A DNA stretch of 64,000 bases from Wenjunlia tyrosinilytica (GTDB lineage: Bacteria; Actinomycetota; Actinomycetes; Streptomycetales; Streptomycetaceae). Positions 7,319-15,728 of the stretch are shown here, piece after piece. Location of the stretch: assembly GCF_014646055.1 (NCBI RefSeq), contig NZ_BMMS01000024.1, positions 92,354 through 156,353 on the forward strand, given 5' to 3'. The position numbers and the translations under genes are program-made. Every line of letters begins with the position of its first letter. Position 1 is the stretch's first letter. Under the pieces are notes generated by a model that worked only from the letters and a program-made list of their open reading frames with translations, ran no database searches and was not told the DNA's origin.

Positions 7319-9298
7319 CTACTTGACGAGATCGAGGACAGGCACTCCGGGTGGAGTGAATCCGAACACCTGTCCGTACAGGGACAGTTCGGCCTCCAGG
7401 CAGGCGACCATGGTCTCCGCCCGGCGGAAGCCGTGACCCTCGCCCTCGAAGGTGAGATAGGCGTGCGGGACGCCCCGCCCGGCGACTCTTTCGAGGAAGC
7501 GCTCGCACTGCACGGGCGGGCAGATGACGTCGTCCAGGCCCTGGAGGAGCAGGAACGGGGCGGTCAGCCGGTGGGCGTTGTCGGCGGGCGAGCGCTTGCG
7601 GTAACGCTCGGCGGTGTCCGGCAGCGGTCCCACGAGGCTGTCCAGGTAACGGGACTCGAAGTCGTGCGTCTCCCCCGTCGCCCACCCCGTCAGATCCAGG
7701 ATCGGATAGATGATCACACCGCAGCGGTAGGTGTCGGTCATGGTGAGCGACGCTCCCGCCGTCCAGCCCCCGGCGCTCCCGCCGCGCACGGCGAGCCGGT
7801 CGCGGTCCGCCGTGCCCTCGGCGGCCAGTGCCTCGGCCACGGCGGCGCAGTCCTCGACGTCCACGACGCCCCAGCTCTCCCGCAGGCGGTTGCGGTACTC
7901 ACGGCCGTAGCCGGTGGAGCCGCCGTAGTTGACCACGGCCACACCGATGCCGCGGCTGGTGAAGTAGGCGATCTCCAGGTCGTGCACGAGGGCGGCCCGC
8001 CCGGTCGGACCGCCGTGCGCCCACACCGCGTAGGGCGGCCGCTCACCGCGGGGCGCCGTGTAGTCGGGATTGCGCGGCGGATAGATGTGGGCGTGCACCT
8101 CACGCCCGCCTGGCCCGGTGAACGTGCGTTCCTGGGGCAGCGGCAGGCAGGAGGGCTCGACCGTGTCCTCGTGCGGGCACCCGACCACCTCGGCGCGCCC
8201 CGAGGCCGTCTCCACCCGCACCACCTCGAACGAGCGCTGGGGGCTCGCGGCCACCCCGAGCACCGCGTCGCCGGTGACGGCCAGACAGGAGGCCCACTCG
8301 GTCCACGGCCCGGCAATGTCCTCGAGCGTGCCGGTGCTCGGGTCGAGGAACGCCAGCCGCTGGGCCCCGCGGCCATGCGTCACCGCGATCCGCCCGTCCG
8401 GCAGCGGGGCGAACCACTGCAGGCCGAGGCGCCACAGCGGCCCGGCGAACTCCTCCTCGGCCGGGCACAGGGGCACCGCCTGCCCCGTCCGCGGGTCGAC
8501 CCGGTGCAGATTCCACCACCCCGAGCGGTCGGTGGCGGCGACGAGCGTGTCCTCGTCCGCCCACTCCACCTGCGCCACGGACTCCTCGGGCCCGCCCCCG
8601 ACGGTCCTGGGCTCGCCGAACGTCCCGTCGGGCAGGAGGTCCGCCACGCACAGCCGGGTGCCGTCCCACGGCATCGCCGGGTGGTCCCAGGCCAGCCAGG
8701 CGGCGCGCCGGCCGTCCGGGGAGAGCCGGGGTCCGGTCAGAAACCGGCCGCCACCGCCGAGTTCGCGGACCGCGGAGCGGTCGTGCGCCGCCGACTCGTC
8801 CAGCGGCACCGCCACAAGGACGCGCCGAAGATCCCCGGAGCCCGGTCCGGTGCTCTCCTCCAGGACGCACCACACCTCGCCCCGCTCGGGCACGACGGCC
8901 AGATCCGCCCAGCGCAGCCCCGAGGGCCTGACCGGCGCCGGGGTCAGCGGGCGCGGCTCGGCCCCCTCGACGCCGGGCTCGAAGCGGTACATCCGCTGGT
9001 CGGCGAAGTTCACGAAGACCACCAGCGGCCCGCCGTCGGCGACCGTGCCCGCCCAGGGCCGCCCGCCGTACTCGATGACGCGGCTGCGCACATTCCACGG
9101 CGGTGGCAGCACCGACTCCGCGGTGCCGTCGGGCCCGCGGCGCACCAGCGCGGCTCTGCCCCGTTCCGCCGGGCGCGGCTCCGTCCACCACACCTCGTCG
9201 CCGATGGCGCCGACCCAGTCGGGGCGGCCGTCGTGCCCGGCGGCGAGCCGGGCCGTGACGGGGGACTTCCAGGAACCGTAGCTGGCGGTCGTGGGCAC
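7319..9298 (-). CDS. S9-family prolyl oligopeptidase-like peptidase
   Basis: 659 residues from a GTG with GAAAGG upstream. An N-terminal beta-propeller (about 1-390) precedes an alpha/beta-hydrolase domain with nucleophile Ser508 in RGGSAGGW, acid Asp589 or 590 in GLDDVICPP and His622 in EGEGHGF. The family cleaves short peptides (dipeptidyl or acylaminoacyl peptidases). It is the last gene of a three-peptidase operon; the start lies only 14 bp after the M20 peptidase stop. No signal peptide, so it is cytoplasmic. Role inferred: final degradation of imported or recycled peptides. Confidence 0.9.
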   Translation of the reverse strand: MPTTASYGSWKSPVTARLAAGHDGRPDWVGAIGDEVWWTEPRPAERGRAALVRRGPDGTAESVLPPPWNVRSRVIEYGGRPWAGTVADGGPLVVFVNFADQRMYRFEPGVEGAEPRPLTPAPVRPSGLRWADLAVVPERGEVWCVLEESTGPGSGDLRRVLVAVPLDESAAHDRSAVRELGGGGRFLTGPRLSPDGRRAAWLAWDHPAMPWDGTRLCVADLLPDGTFGEPRTVGGGPEESVAQVEWADEDTLVAATDRSGWWNLHRVDPRTGQAVPLCPAEEEFAGPLWRLGLQWFAPLPDGRIAVTHGRGAQRLAFLDPSTGTLEDIAGPWTEWASCLAVTGDAVLGVAASPQRSFEVVRVETASGRAEVVGCPHEDTVEPSCLPLPQERTFTGPGGREVHAHIYPPRNPDYTAPRGERPPYAVWAHGGPTGRAALVHDLEIAYFTSRGIGVAVVNYGGSTGYGREYRNRLRESWGVVDVEDCAAVAEALAAEGTADRDRLAVRGGSAGGWTAGASLTMTDTYRCGVIIYPILDLTGWATGETHDFESRYLDSLVGPLPDTAERYRKRSPADNAHRLTAPFLLLQGLDDVICPPVQCERFLERVAGRGVPHAYLTFEGEGHGFRRAETMVACLEAELSLYGQVFGFTPPGVPVLDLVK

Positions 9299-9312
9299 AG
9301 GTCACCGGCCTT

Positions 9313-10632
9313 TCACTCGACACCGCTGAGGAAACGGTCCATCACGCGTACGCCGAAGTGCAGCGCCTCAACGGGGACGCGTTCGTCCACTCCGTGGTAG
9401 AGCCCGAGGTAGTCGAAGCCCGGCGGCAGCTTCAACGGGGTGAACCCGTAGCCGGTGATGCCGAGGCGCGAGAACTGCTTGGCGTCGGTGCCGCCCGACA
9501 TGCAGTACGGCACGGGATGCCCTTCGGGGTCGAAGTGCTGGACCGCCTCGCGCATGGCCAGATACGTGGGTGAGTCCAGCGGGGCCTGGAGCGGCACCTC
9601 GCGGTGGACGAACTCCCACTCCACATCCGGGCCGGTCAGCAGGTCCAGCGTCTCGTGGAACTCGGCCTCCCCCCGCGGCAGCATCCGGCCGTCCACGAAG
9701 GCGGTGGCCGATCCGGGGATCACATTGAGCTTGTAGCCGGCCCGGAGCATGGTCGGGTTGGCGCTGTTGCGGACCGTCGGCTCCACCAGCACGGCCGCCG
9801 ATCCCAGCTTGCCCAGGAGTACGTCCACGTCGAAGCCGGGGGCGTCCAGGTCCACGTCGACGCCGCTGAGCGCTCCGAGTTCCTCCAGCGCCGCGCGGAC
9901 CACGGGTGTCAGCCGCACCGGCCACTGGTGCTCGCCGATACGGGCGACGGCGGCGGCCAGGCGGCTCACCGCGTTGGCCCGGTTCACCTTGGAGCCGTGT
10001 CCCGCCCTGCCGTGCGCGGTGAGCTTGAGCCAGGCCGTGCCGCGCTCGCCCGCGGCCATGGGGTACAGCCGCAGGCCGTTGTCGCCGTGGAAGGTGAACG
10101 CCCCGGACTCGCTGATGCCCTCGGTGCAGCCCTCGAAGAGGTCGGCGTGCTCCCCGGCGAGGAAGCCCGATCCATGGACGGCTCTGTCCTCCTCGTCGGC
10201 GGTGAAGGCGAGCACCACGTCCCGCTTGGGGCGGCGGCCCTCCCGGGCCCAGGAACGCACGACGGCGAGCACCATCGCGTCCATGTCCTTCATGTCGACG
10301 GCGCCGCGGCCCCAGACCACCCCGTCGCGGATCTCGCCGGAGAACGGATGGACGCTCCAGTCGGCGGCCTCGGCGGGAACGACGTCCAGATGACCGTGGA
10401 CCAGCAGCGCGTCCCGCCCGGGGTCGGAGCCCTCGACACGGGCGACGACATTGGCCCGGCCCGGGGCGGACTCCAGGATCGCCGCCTCGATCCCGGCCTC
10501 GGCGAGCCGCTCGGCGACGTACTCGGCGGCGGGGCGCTCGCACGCGTCGCCGCCCCCGCGGTTGGTGGTGTCGATACGGATGAGCTCCGAGGTGAACCGC
10601 ACCACCTCGTCCAGGGCCAGGGCGTCAGCCAT
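9313..10632 (-). CDS. M20/M25/M40-family metallopeptidase
   Basis: 439 residues. Metal-site motifs of the family are present: LLVHGHLDVVP (His/Asp), WGRGAVDMKDMDA (bridging Asp), FTADEEDRAVHG (catalytic Glu pair) and the lid-dimerisation domain at about 190-300. The start ATG overlaps the stop of the upstream M55 gene (ATGGCTGA), showing translational coupling. The family hydrolyses dipeptides or N-acyl amino acids with one or two zinc ions. The exact substrate (carboxypeptidase, dipeptidase or deacylase) cannot be told from the sequence. Confidence 0.9.
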   Translation of the reverse strand: MADALALDEVVRFTSELIRIDTTNRGGGDACERPAAEYVAERLAEAGIEAAILESAPGRANVVARVEGSDPGRDALLVHGHLDVVPAEAADWSVHPFSGEIRDGVVWGRGAVDMKDMDAMVLAVVRSWAREGRRPKRDVVLAFTADEEDRAVHGSGFLAGEHADLFEGCTEGISESGAFTFHGDNGLRLYPMAAGERGTAWLKLTAHGRAGHGSKVNRANAVSRLAAAVARIGEHQWPVRLTPVVRAALEELGALSGVDVDLDAPGFDVDVLLGKLGSAAVLVEPTVRNSANPTMLRAGYKLNVIPGSATAFVDGRMLPRGEAEFHETLDLLTGPDVEWEFVHREVPLQAPLDSPTYLAMREAVQHFDPEGHPVPYCMSGGTDAKQFSRLGITGYGFTPLKLPPGFDYLGLYHGVDERVPVEALHFGVRVMDRFLSGVE

Positions 10633-11458
10633 AGTGCTGCTCCACCGCGTTGGCGACGAGCGTGGTGACCGCCTTGAAACAGCGGATGCCCTCGTACATG
10701 TCGTCGGCGGTGTAGGAGACCCTGCGCTCACCGACGCGCCGCACCGAGGGCACCATCGTGGCCGCCCCCGTCAGATGGGAGGCATCGAACTCCAGCTCGA
10801 CGGTGTAGGGGCCCGCGGCGCGCGGCTCGCCGCGCCGCGCGAGGGCGGCGGCGCCCTTGGCGGCGGCCCGGATGTCGGCGGCGGTACGGGCCGGGGGCCT
10901 GCAGACCGCTGCGTAGCGCGAGACATAGGTCTTGACCGCGACACCGACCGCCTCGGGCGCGTACCCGGCGGCGTCCTCGCAGGTGCGGTCGTCCCCGGTG
11001 ACCAGGACGACGGGCACGCCGTACTCGGAGACGACCAGGGTGTTGAGCCTGCCCTCACTGGCGGGCTCTCCGTTGACCCACACTCCCGTGATGGAGTTGG
11101 CCAGATAGGTGTGGGCGAGCACGCCCTCGGTGCCCGCGCCCGTGTGGTAGCCGACGAAGGCGATCCCGTCCACGTCTGCGTGCTGGACGCCCTCGACCAT
11201 GGAGAGTTCCTTGTGGCGGCCGGTGAGCATGGTCGCCCGCTCGTCGAGGCGCTCCAGCAGGAGGTTGCGCATGGTGGCGTGCGCCTCGTTGACCAGCACC
11301 TCGTCGGCGCCGCCGTCGAAGAACCCGGCGATCGCCGCGTTGACGTCCGAGGTGAACATCGAGCGGCAGCGCTGCCACTGCTCCGTGCCCGGCTCCACGT
11401 CGGCCGGCCAGGTGACACCGGTCGCGCCTTCCATGTCGGCGCTGAGAAGGATCTTCAT
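10625..11458 (-). CDS. M55-family D-aminopeptidase (DppA-like)
   Basis: 277 residues from ATG 11458. The N-terminus MKILLSADMEGATGV carries the Asp and Glu zinc ligands of the DppA family, which forms ring-shaped decamers and trims D-amino acids from peptides. Further motifs are VLVNEAHATMRN, GYHTGAG and VLVTGDDRTCEDA. It is the first gene of the operon, followed with an 8-bp overlap by the M20 peptidase and then the S9 peptidase. The D-specific member suggests that cell-wall peptides or D-residue-containing peptides are among the substrates. Confidence 0.9.
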   Translation of the reverse strand: MKILLSADMEGATGVTWPADVEPGTEQWQRCRSMFTSDVNAAIAGFFDGGADEVLVNEAHATMRNLLLERLDERATMLTGRHKELSMVEGVQHADVDGIAFVGYHTGAGTEGVLAHTYLANSITGVWVNGEPASEGRLNTLVVSEYGVPVVLVTGDDRTCEDAAGYAPEAVGVAVKTYVSRYAAVCRPPARTAADIRAAAKGAAALARRGEPRAAGPYTVELEFDASHLTGAATMVPSVRRVGERRVSYTADDMYEGIRCFKAVTTLVANAVEQHYG

Positions 11459-11527
11459 GGAATGCCACCGTACGCTCATCGCCGCGCGGGGCACAGCATC
11501 CCGGACGCCATCCCGTCAGTGCCCGGC

Positions 11528-13036
11528 TCAGTCTCCGTCGAGCAGCGGATTGGGCACCGCGGGACGGTAGACGGTCAGCGCGCTGCGGCGCTTGTCGAGC
11601 ACCAGGCTGCCGTCCGCGGGAGCGACCTCCCCGTCGAAGGCGTAGTGCTCAACGCCCTCCAGTCCGTCCAGGCGCAGCCGCCGCAACTGGACCGCGACCA
11701 GCACCCTTGAGCTGCCGAGGGTGCCGGTCAGCGCCGCGAACAGCAGCCGGGTCCTGGCCAGCGGAGCGCTGCCGTCCACGGCGCGGATGTCCAGCAGCCC
11801 GTCGTCGAGCCGGGTGCGGTAGGTGGGGGCGAAGCCGGGCGGCTGGTAGACGCAGTTGCCCGCGAAGAGCAGCCACAGCCGGCGTTCGCGTCCATTGATC
11901 CGCACCGTCCGGGGGCGGGCGCGCGCGAGCACCCTGGCCAGGCCGATGGCGACCGCGGGCCATTTGCCGATGGCGCCCTCCCAGCGCTCGCGGGCGCGGA
12001 CGAGCTCGGGGTAGACCCCGATGCTGAAGGTGTTGAGGAACGGCCTGACCTCACCCGTCCCCGGTGACTGGACGATCGCCATGTCCACCGTGACCGCGTC
12101 GCCGTCGCGCACCGCGCGGGCGCAGTCCTCGAGCGTCTCCACGCCGAGGTCCATGGCGAAGTGGTTGAAGGTGCCGCCGGGGAAGACCGCCAGCGGCACA
12201 TGGTGGCGCGCGGCCGCCTCCGCGGCGGCGTTGACCGATCCGTCGCCGCCGCACACCCCGAGGGCGCCGTCACGCCCGGCGGCCTCACGGGCCGCCTCGT
12301 CCAGGAGCGCGAGCAGGTCGTCGTCGGGCCCCCGCTCGACCACCTCGGCGGACGGCAGGAGGGTGCGCAGCCGGTCGGCGGCGACCGCCGCGGCATTGGG
12401 CCCTATCGGCAGTCCGGCCCCGGAGTTGACCACGATGGACAGGCCCTTGCCCTCGCCCAGGGCGGGAGCGGGACGGCGGGGGCGGACGGCGGCGGCCGGT
12501 GTCTCGGGCTTGACCGGCCACCAGCGGCTGGTCAGCGCGGCCGCGGCCACCCCGATCGCGGCACCGGCCAGGACGTCCCCCGGATAGTGCACCCCCACAT
12601 ACACCCGCGAGGCGGCGACGGCGGCGGCCACCGGGACCACGGCCAGCGCGTAGCGGGGTGCCTCGAGGGCGACTCCCGCGGCGAAGGCGGCGGCCGAGGC
12701 CGAGTGGCCCGAGGGGAACGAGGTGGTGATGGGCTGCCGGGTCAGCCGTCGCACTATCGGAACGCTGTCGATGACCGGCCGGGTACGGCGGGTCGAGGGC
12801 TTGGCGAGGGTGTTGGTGATCGCCGAGGCTATGGCCAGCGCCCCCACTCCGCGCAGCGCCGCCCGCCGGGCGGCGCGCCCACCGGACGCGCCGAGCACGG
12901 CGGCGGTGCCGAACCACAGCAGTCCGTGGTCGGCCGCCCGGCTGAGCTTGGGCAGCAGCGGGTGCGCCCCGCGCAGGCGGGAGGCAGCCACCCGCGCGAA
13001 CAGCCGTTGGTCGAGGTCACCGATCCGTCGTCGCAT
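11528..13036 (-). CDS. PAP2 phosphatase - diacylglycerol kinase fusion
   Basis: 502 residues with two enzymes in one chain. Residues 30-175 are a membrane PAP2 phosphatase with KPSTRRTRP (79-87), PSGHS (108-112) and SRVYVGVHYPGD (143-154). Residues 197-502 are a diacylglycerol/sphingosine-kinase-type catalytic domain with GGDGS (263-267) and FPGGTFNHFA. The halves would act in opposite directions on a lipid phosphate (dephosphorylation and phosphorylation), or on different polyprenyl and glyceryl lipids. This fusion recurs in actinomycetes. It is a single gene in the same orientation as its neighbours but with 69-bp and 39-bp gaps. Confidence 0.9.
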   Translation of the reverse strand: MRRRIGDLDQRLFARVAASRLRGAHPLLPKLSRAADHGLLWFGTAAVLGASGGRAARRAALRGVGALAIASAITNTLAKPSTRRTRPVIDSVPIVRRLTRQPITTSFPSGHSASAAAFAAGVALEAPRYALAVVPVAAAVAASRVYVGVHYPGDVLAGAAIGVAAAALTSRWWPVKPETPAAAVRPRRPAPALGEGKGLSIVVNSGAGLPIGPNAAAVAADRLRTLLPSAEVVERGPDDDLLALLDEAAREAAGRDGALGVCGGDGSVNAAAEAAARHHVPLAVFPGGTFNHFAMDLGVETLEDCARAVRDGDAVTVDMAIVQSPGTGEVRPFLNTFSIGVYPELVRARERWEGAIGKWPAVAIGLARVLARARPRTVRINGRERRLWLLFAGNCVYQPPGFAPTYRTRLDDGLLDIRAVDGSAPLARTRLLFAALTGTLGSSRVLVAVQLRRLRLDGLEGVEHYAFDGEVAPADGSLVLDKRRSALTVYRPAVPNPLLDGD

Positions 13037-13075
13037 GTCGGTGCGGCTACCCGCATACCGACGCCCACTAACGGG

Positions 13076-15556
13076 TCATCGGGGCGCCACAGCCTGCTCG
13101 AACCACACGGTCTTGCCGACGGAGGTCCGGCTCGTCCCCCACTGGAGGGCCAGTCGGCTGACCAGGCGCATCCCCCGGCCGAACTCGTGCTCCGAGGTGG
13201 TGTTGAGCAGGACGGGCACCGAGTGGTTGTCGTCGGTGACCTCGCACAGCAGATTGTCGGCCTTGAGCAGCCGCAGCTCGACATGTCGGCGGTGGGCGTG
13301 GCGCAGGGCGTTGGTGACGAGTTCCCCGACGAGAAGTTCGGCGGTCTCCACGGCCTGGTCCAGCCCCCACTCCTCCAGCTTGGCGCGGGTCACGCGGCGG
13401 GCCCTGCGCACCTCGCGGGGGTCGAGCGCGAGTTCCCAGGAGGCCACACGGTCCTTGGGGATGCCATTGAGCCTGGCCATCAGCAGCGCAACGTCGTCCT
13501 TGCGGTCCCAGGACTGCTCGGGGGCGGCGGCGAGCGCGCGGATGATGGTGTCGCAGGCGTCGTCCATGGAAGCGGCCGGGTGGGCGGCGCTCTCGCACAG
13601 CGCGGCGAGTCCTTCGCCGATGTCCTGGCCGCGCACCTCGACGAGGCCGTCGGTGCACAGGACCAGCCGGTCGCCGCTGCCGACCCCGAGGGTGGCCGTC
13701 TCGAAGGGCACTCCGCCGACTCCTATCGGCGCCCCGGTCGGGATCTCCAGCAGCTCGCTGCTGCCGTCGGCACGGACCACGACGGGAGGGATGTGGCCCG
13801 CGTTGGACAGGGTGATGCTCGACTCCACGGGGTCGTAGACGAGGTAGAGGCAGGTCGCCAGGTAGGTGTCGCCGAGGCGCTGGGCGAGGTCGTCGAGGTT
13901 GCGCAGGAGCTGGGCGGGCGGCAGGTCGAGGGCGGCCATGGTCTGCACGGCGGTGCGCAGCTGCCCCATCATCGCGGCCGAGTGCATGCCGTGGCCCATC
14001 ACATCGCCGACCACGAGGGCGACCCGGCTGCCGGGCAGCTTGATGGTGTCGAACCAGTCGCCGCCGACCCGGCCGAGCCGGGTGCCGGGCAGATAGCGGG
14101 TGGCGATGTCGACTCCGGCCACGCGGGGCAGGTTCTGCGGGAGCATGCTGCTCTGCAGGGTCTCGGCGGCCTGCTCCTGATAGGTGTACAGGCGGGCGTT
14201 GTCCAGCACCAGGCCCGCGCGGGCGGCGAGTTCGGCGGCGGTGGTGCGGTCCATCTCGTCGAACGGCGGGCGGTCGGGCCGGCGCATCAGCACGGTGAAG
14301 CCGAGCACGACCCGGCGGGCGAGCAGCGGCACGATCAGCAGGGAGCGCCCGGTGATCAGGGGGCGCAGGTCCCGCTTCTCGAACCGGCCGGCGATCCGTG
14401 CGGCGAGTTCCTCGTCGAGGCGGGGGATCAGCACCGGCCGACCGGTCGTCATGCACTGGTAGAAGGGCGTGTCCTCGGGGAAGGCGAAGGTCTCGCCGAC
14501 CGGCACCGTGTCGTCCCAGCGTCCCGGCTCGTCGTTGTGCGTGACCCACACCCGGTGCATCAGGGTCCGGGTGTCTGGCGGCCCGTCGGGGAAGCCCTCC
14601 CCGGCGAGGACCTGGTCGCGCAGATGGGTGCCCGAGAAGTCGGCGAACCTGGGCACGCAGGCGTCGGTGACCTCCTGGACGGTGCGGGCGAGGTCGAGGG
14701 TGGCGCCGATGCTGGCGCTGACCTCGTTGAGGAACTCCAGACGCTCACGAACGGCGGCGTTCTCCAGGCCGTCGTCGTCCTCGGGCGCCCGCCGGGGCGA
14801 GGGCACCGCCCCCGGGCCGCCGCCGGGACCGGGAAGGCCGTCCATGGCGGAGCGCGGGCGCCTCAGCGGGACTCCCCAGTCCGGGGTGACCGGGACCCGG
14901 GAGTGGAGGCTGAACTCCAGCACCGGGTAGCCGAGGTCGAGCACCTGGGAGACGATGCGCGCGCTGTCGGCCGGGCTCATGCTCGGCAGGATGTCGGGCA
15001 GCCGGCTGACCAGCTCGTCGGCGCCGGAGAACTCCGTGTGCAGGGCGAACCCGGGCGCCACGTCCTCCGGTGCGCCCGAGGAATCCTCGCCGTCCCGCGA
15101 ACGGAAACGGTCGGCGTCCGCGGCGAGCACCAGCAGCCGCTCGGGACCGGTGCCGTACAGCGGATAGGCCCACCACAGGACTTCGCGGGTGCCTCCCACG
15201 GGCATGGGCACCCTGGCCCGGCCCGCGCTGGGGTAGGAGGCGCGGTCGTCGAGGCAGTCGAGGCCGTCGTCGAGATCGGACAGGGATTCGCCCGCCACCG
15301 CGCTGTCCGCCGGGTCTTGGGGCCGGTCCCGCTCCGTGCCGTCCGAGGCGCCGTCCGGTCCGCCGTCCGGCAGATGGCCGAGGGCGCCCGCGATCGGCAG
15401 CAGGTCCACGGCCGGAGCCCCGACCGCCTCCTGCCGTGTGCAGCCGAAGAGGGCTCTGGCGCCGCTGCTCCAGTGGGAGATCGTCCCGGTCTCCTCGACC
15501 ACCACGACCGCGAGCGGGACACGGCCCGACAGCGCGGCGCCCTGATGACGCTCCAT
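13076..15556 (-). CDS. PAS-GAF-SpoIIE phosphatase-HATPase signalling protein
   Basis: 826 residues from ATG 15556 (GGAAGGGG upstream). Order: PAS-like domain (about 10-60), a second sensor-like stretch (about 110-225), GAF (about 270-455), a PP2C/SpoIIE phosphatase with GGDWFD (498-503) and GDVMGHG (517-523), and a C-terminal RsbW-type HATPase (about 695-826; ELVTNALRHAH and GRGMRLVSRLA). Such proteins both dephosphorylate an anti-anti-sigma factor and carry an anti-sigma kinase, so the protein probably runs a partner-switching circuit. Streptomycetes encode many. There is no anti-anti-sigma gene in the window; another RsbW-like gene lies at 54016. Confidence 0.9.
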   Translation of the reverse strand: MERHQGAALSGRVPLAVVVVEETGTISHWSSGARALFGCTRQEAVGAPAVDLLPIAGALGHLPDGGPDGASDGTERDRPQDPADSAVAGESLSDLDDGLDCLDDRASYPSAGRARVPMPVGGTREVLWWAYPLYGTGPERLLVLAADADRFRSRDGEDSSGAPEDVAPGFALHTEFSGADELVSRLPDILPSMSPADSARIVSQVLDLGYPVLEFSLHSRVPVTPDWGVPLRRPRSAMDGLPGPGGGPGAVPSPRRAPEDDDGLENAAVRERLEFLNEVSASIGATLDLARTVQEVTDACVPRFADFSGTHLRDQVLAGEGFPDGPPDTRTLMHRVWVTHNDEPGRWDDTVPVGETFAFPEDTPFYQCMTTGRPVLIPRLDEELAARIAGRFEKRDLRPLITGRSLLIVPLLARRVVLGFTVLMRRPDRPPFDEMDRTTAAELAARAGLVLDNARLYTYQEQAAETLQSSMLPQNLPRVAGVDIATRYLPGTRLGRVGGDWFDTIKLPGSRVALVVGDVMGHGMHSAAMMGQLRTAVQTMAALDLPPAQLLRNLDDLAQRLGDTYLATCLYLVYDPVESSITLSNAGHIPPVVVRADGSSELLEIPTGAPIGVGGVPFETATLGVGSGDRLVLCTDGLVEVRGQDIGEGLAALCESAAHPAASMDDACDTIIRALAAAPEQSWDRKDDVALLMARLNGIPKDRVASWELALDPREVRRARRVTRAKLEEWGLDQAVETAELLVGELVTNALRHAHRRHVELRLLKADNLLCEVTDDNHSVPVLLNTTSEHEFGRGMRLVSRLALQWGTSRTSVGKTVWFEQAVAPR

Positions 15557-15688
15557 GGCTCGCGGACCCCTTCCCCGGCCGGGCGCACGGCACAAGATCT
15601 GTGGCGCTCCGAATACACGGTACGACCAGCGGCGGGCGCGTCGTGGCCCAACGGCGGAATCCGGCGCACAACACCCGCGCGCGGCCCG

Positions 15689-15720
15689 TCGGCAGCCCCC
15701 TCGGCAGCCCCCTCGGCAGC
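15689..15720. repeat. 12-bp tandem repeat, 2.7 copies
   Basis: TCGGCAGCCCCC at 15689-15700 and 15701-15712, then a partial copy to 15720. It lies in the 172-bp gap between the exporter's stop and the start of the SpoIIE-type gene, in the leader of the latter. Confidence 0.7.
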
Positions 15721-15728
15721 GCCTGCGA

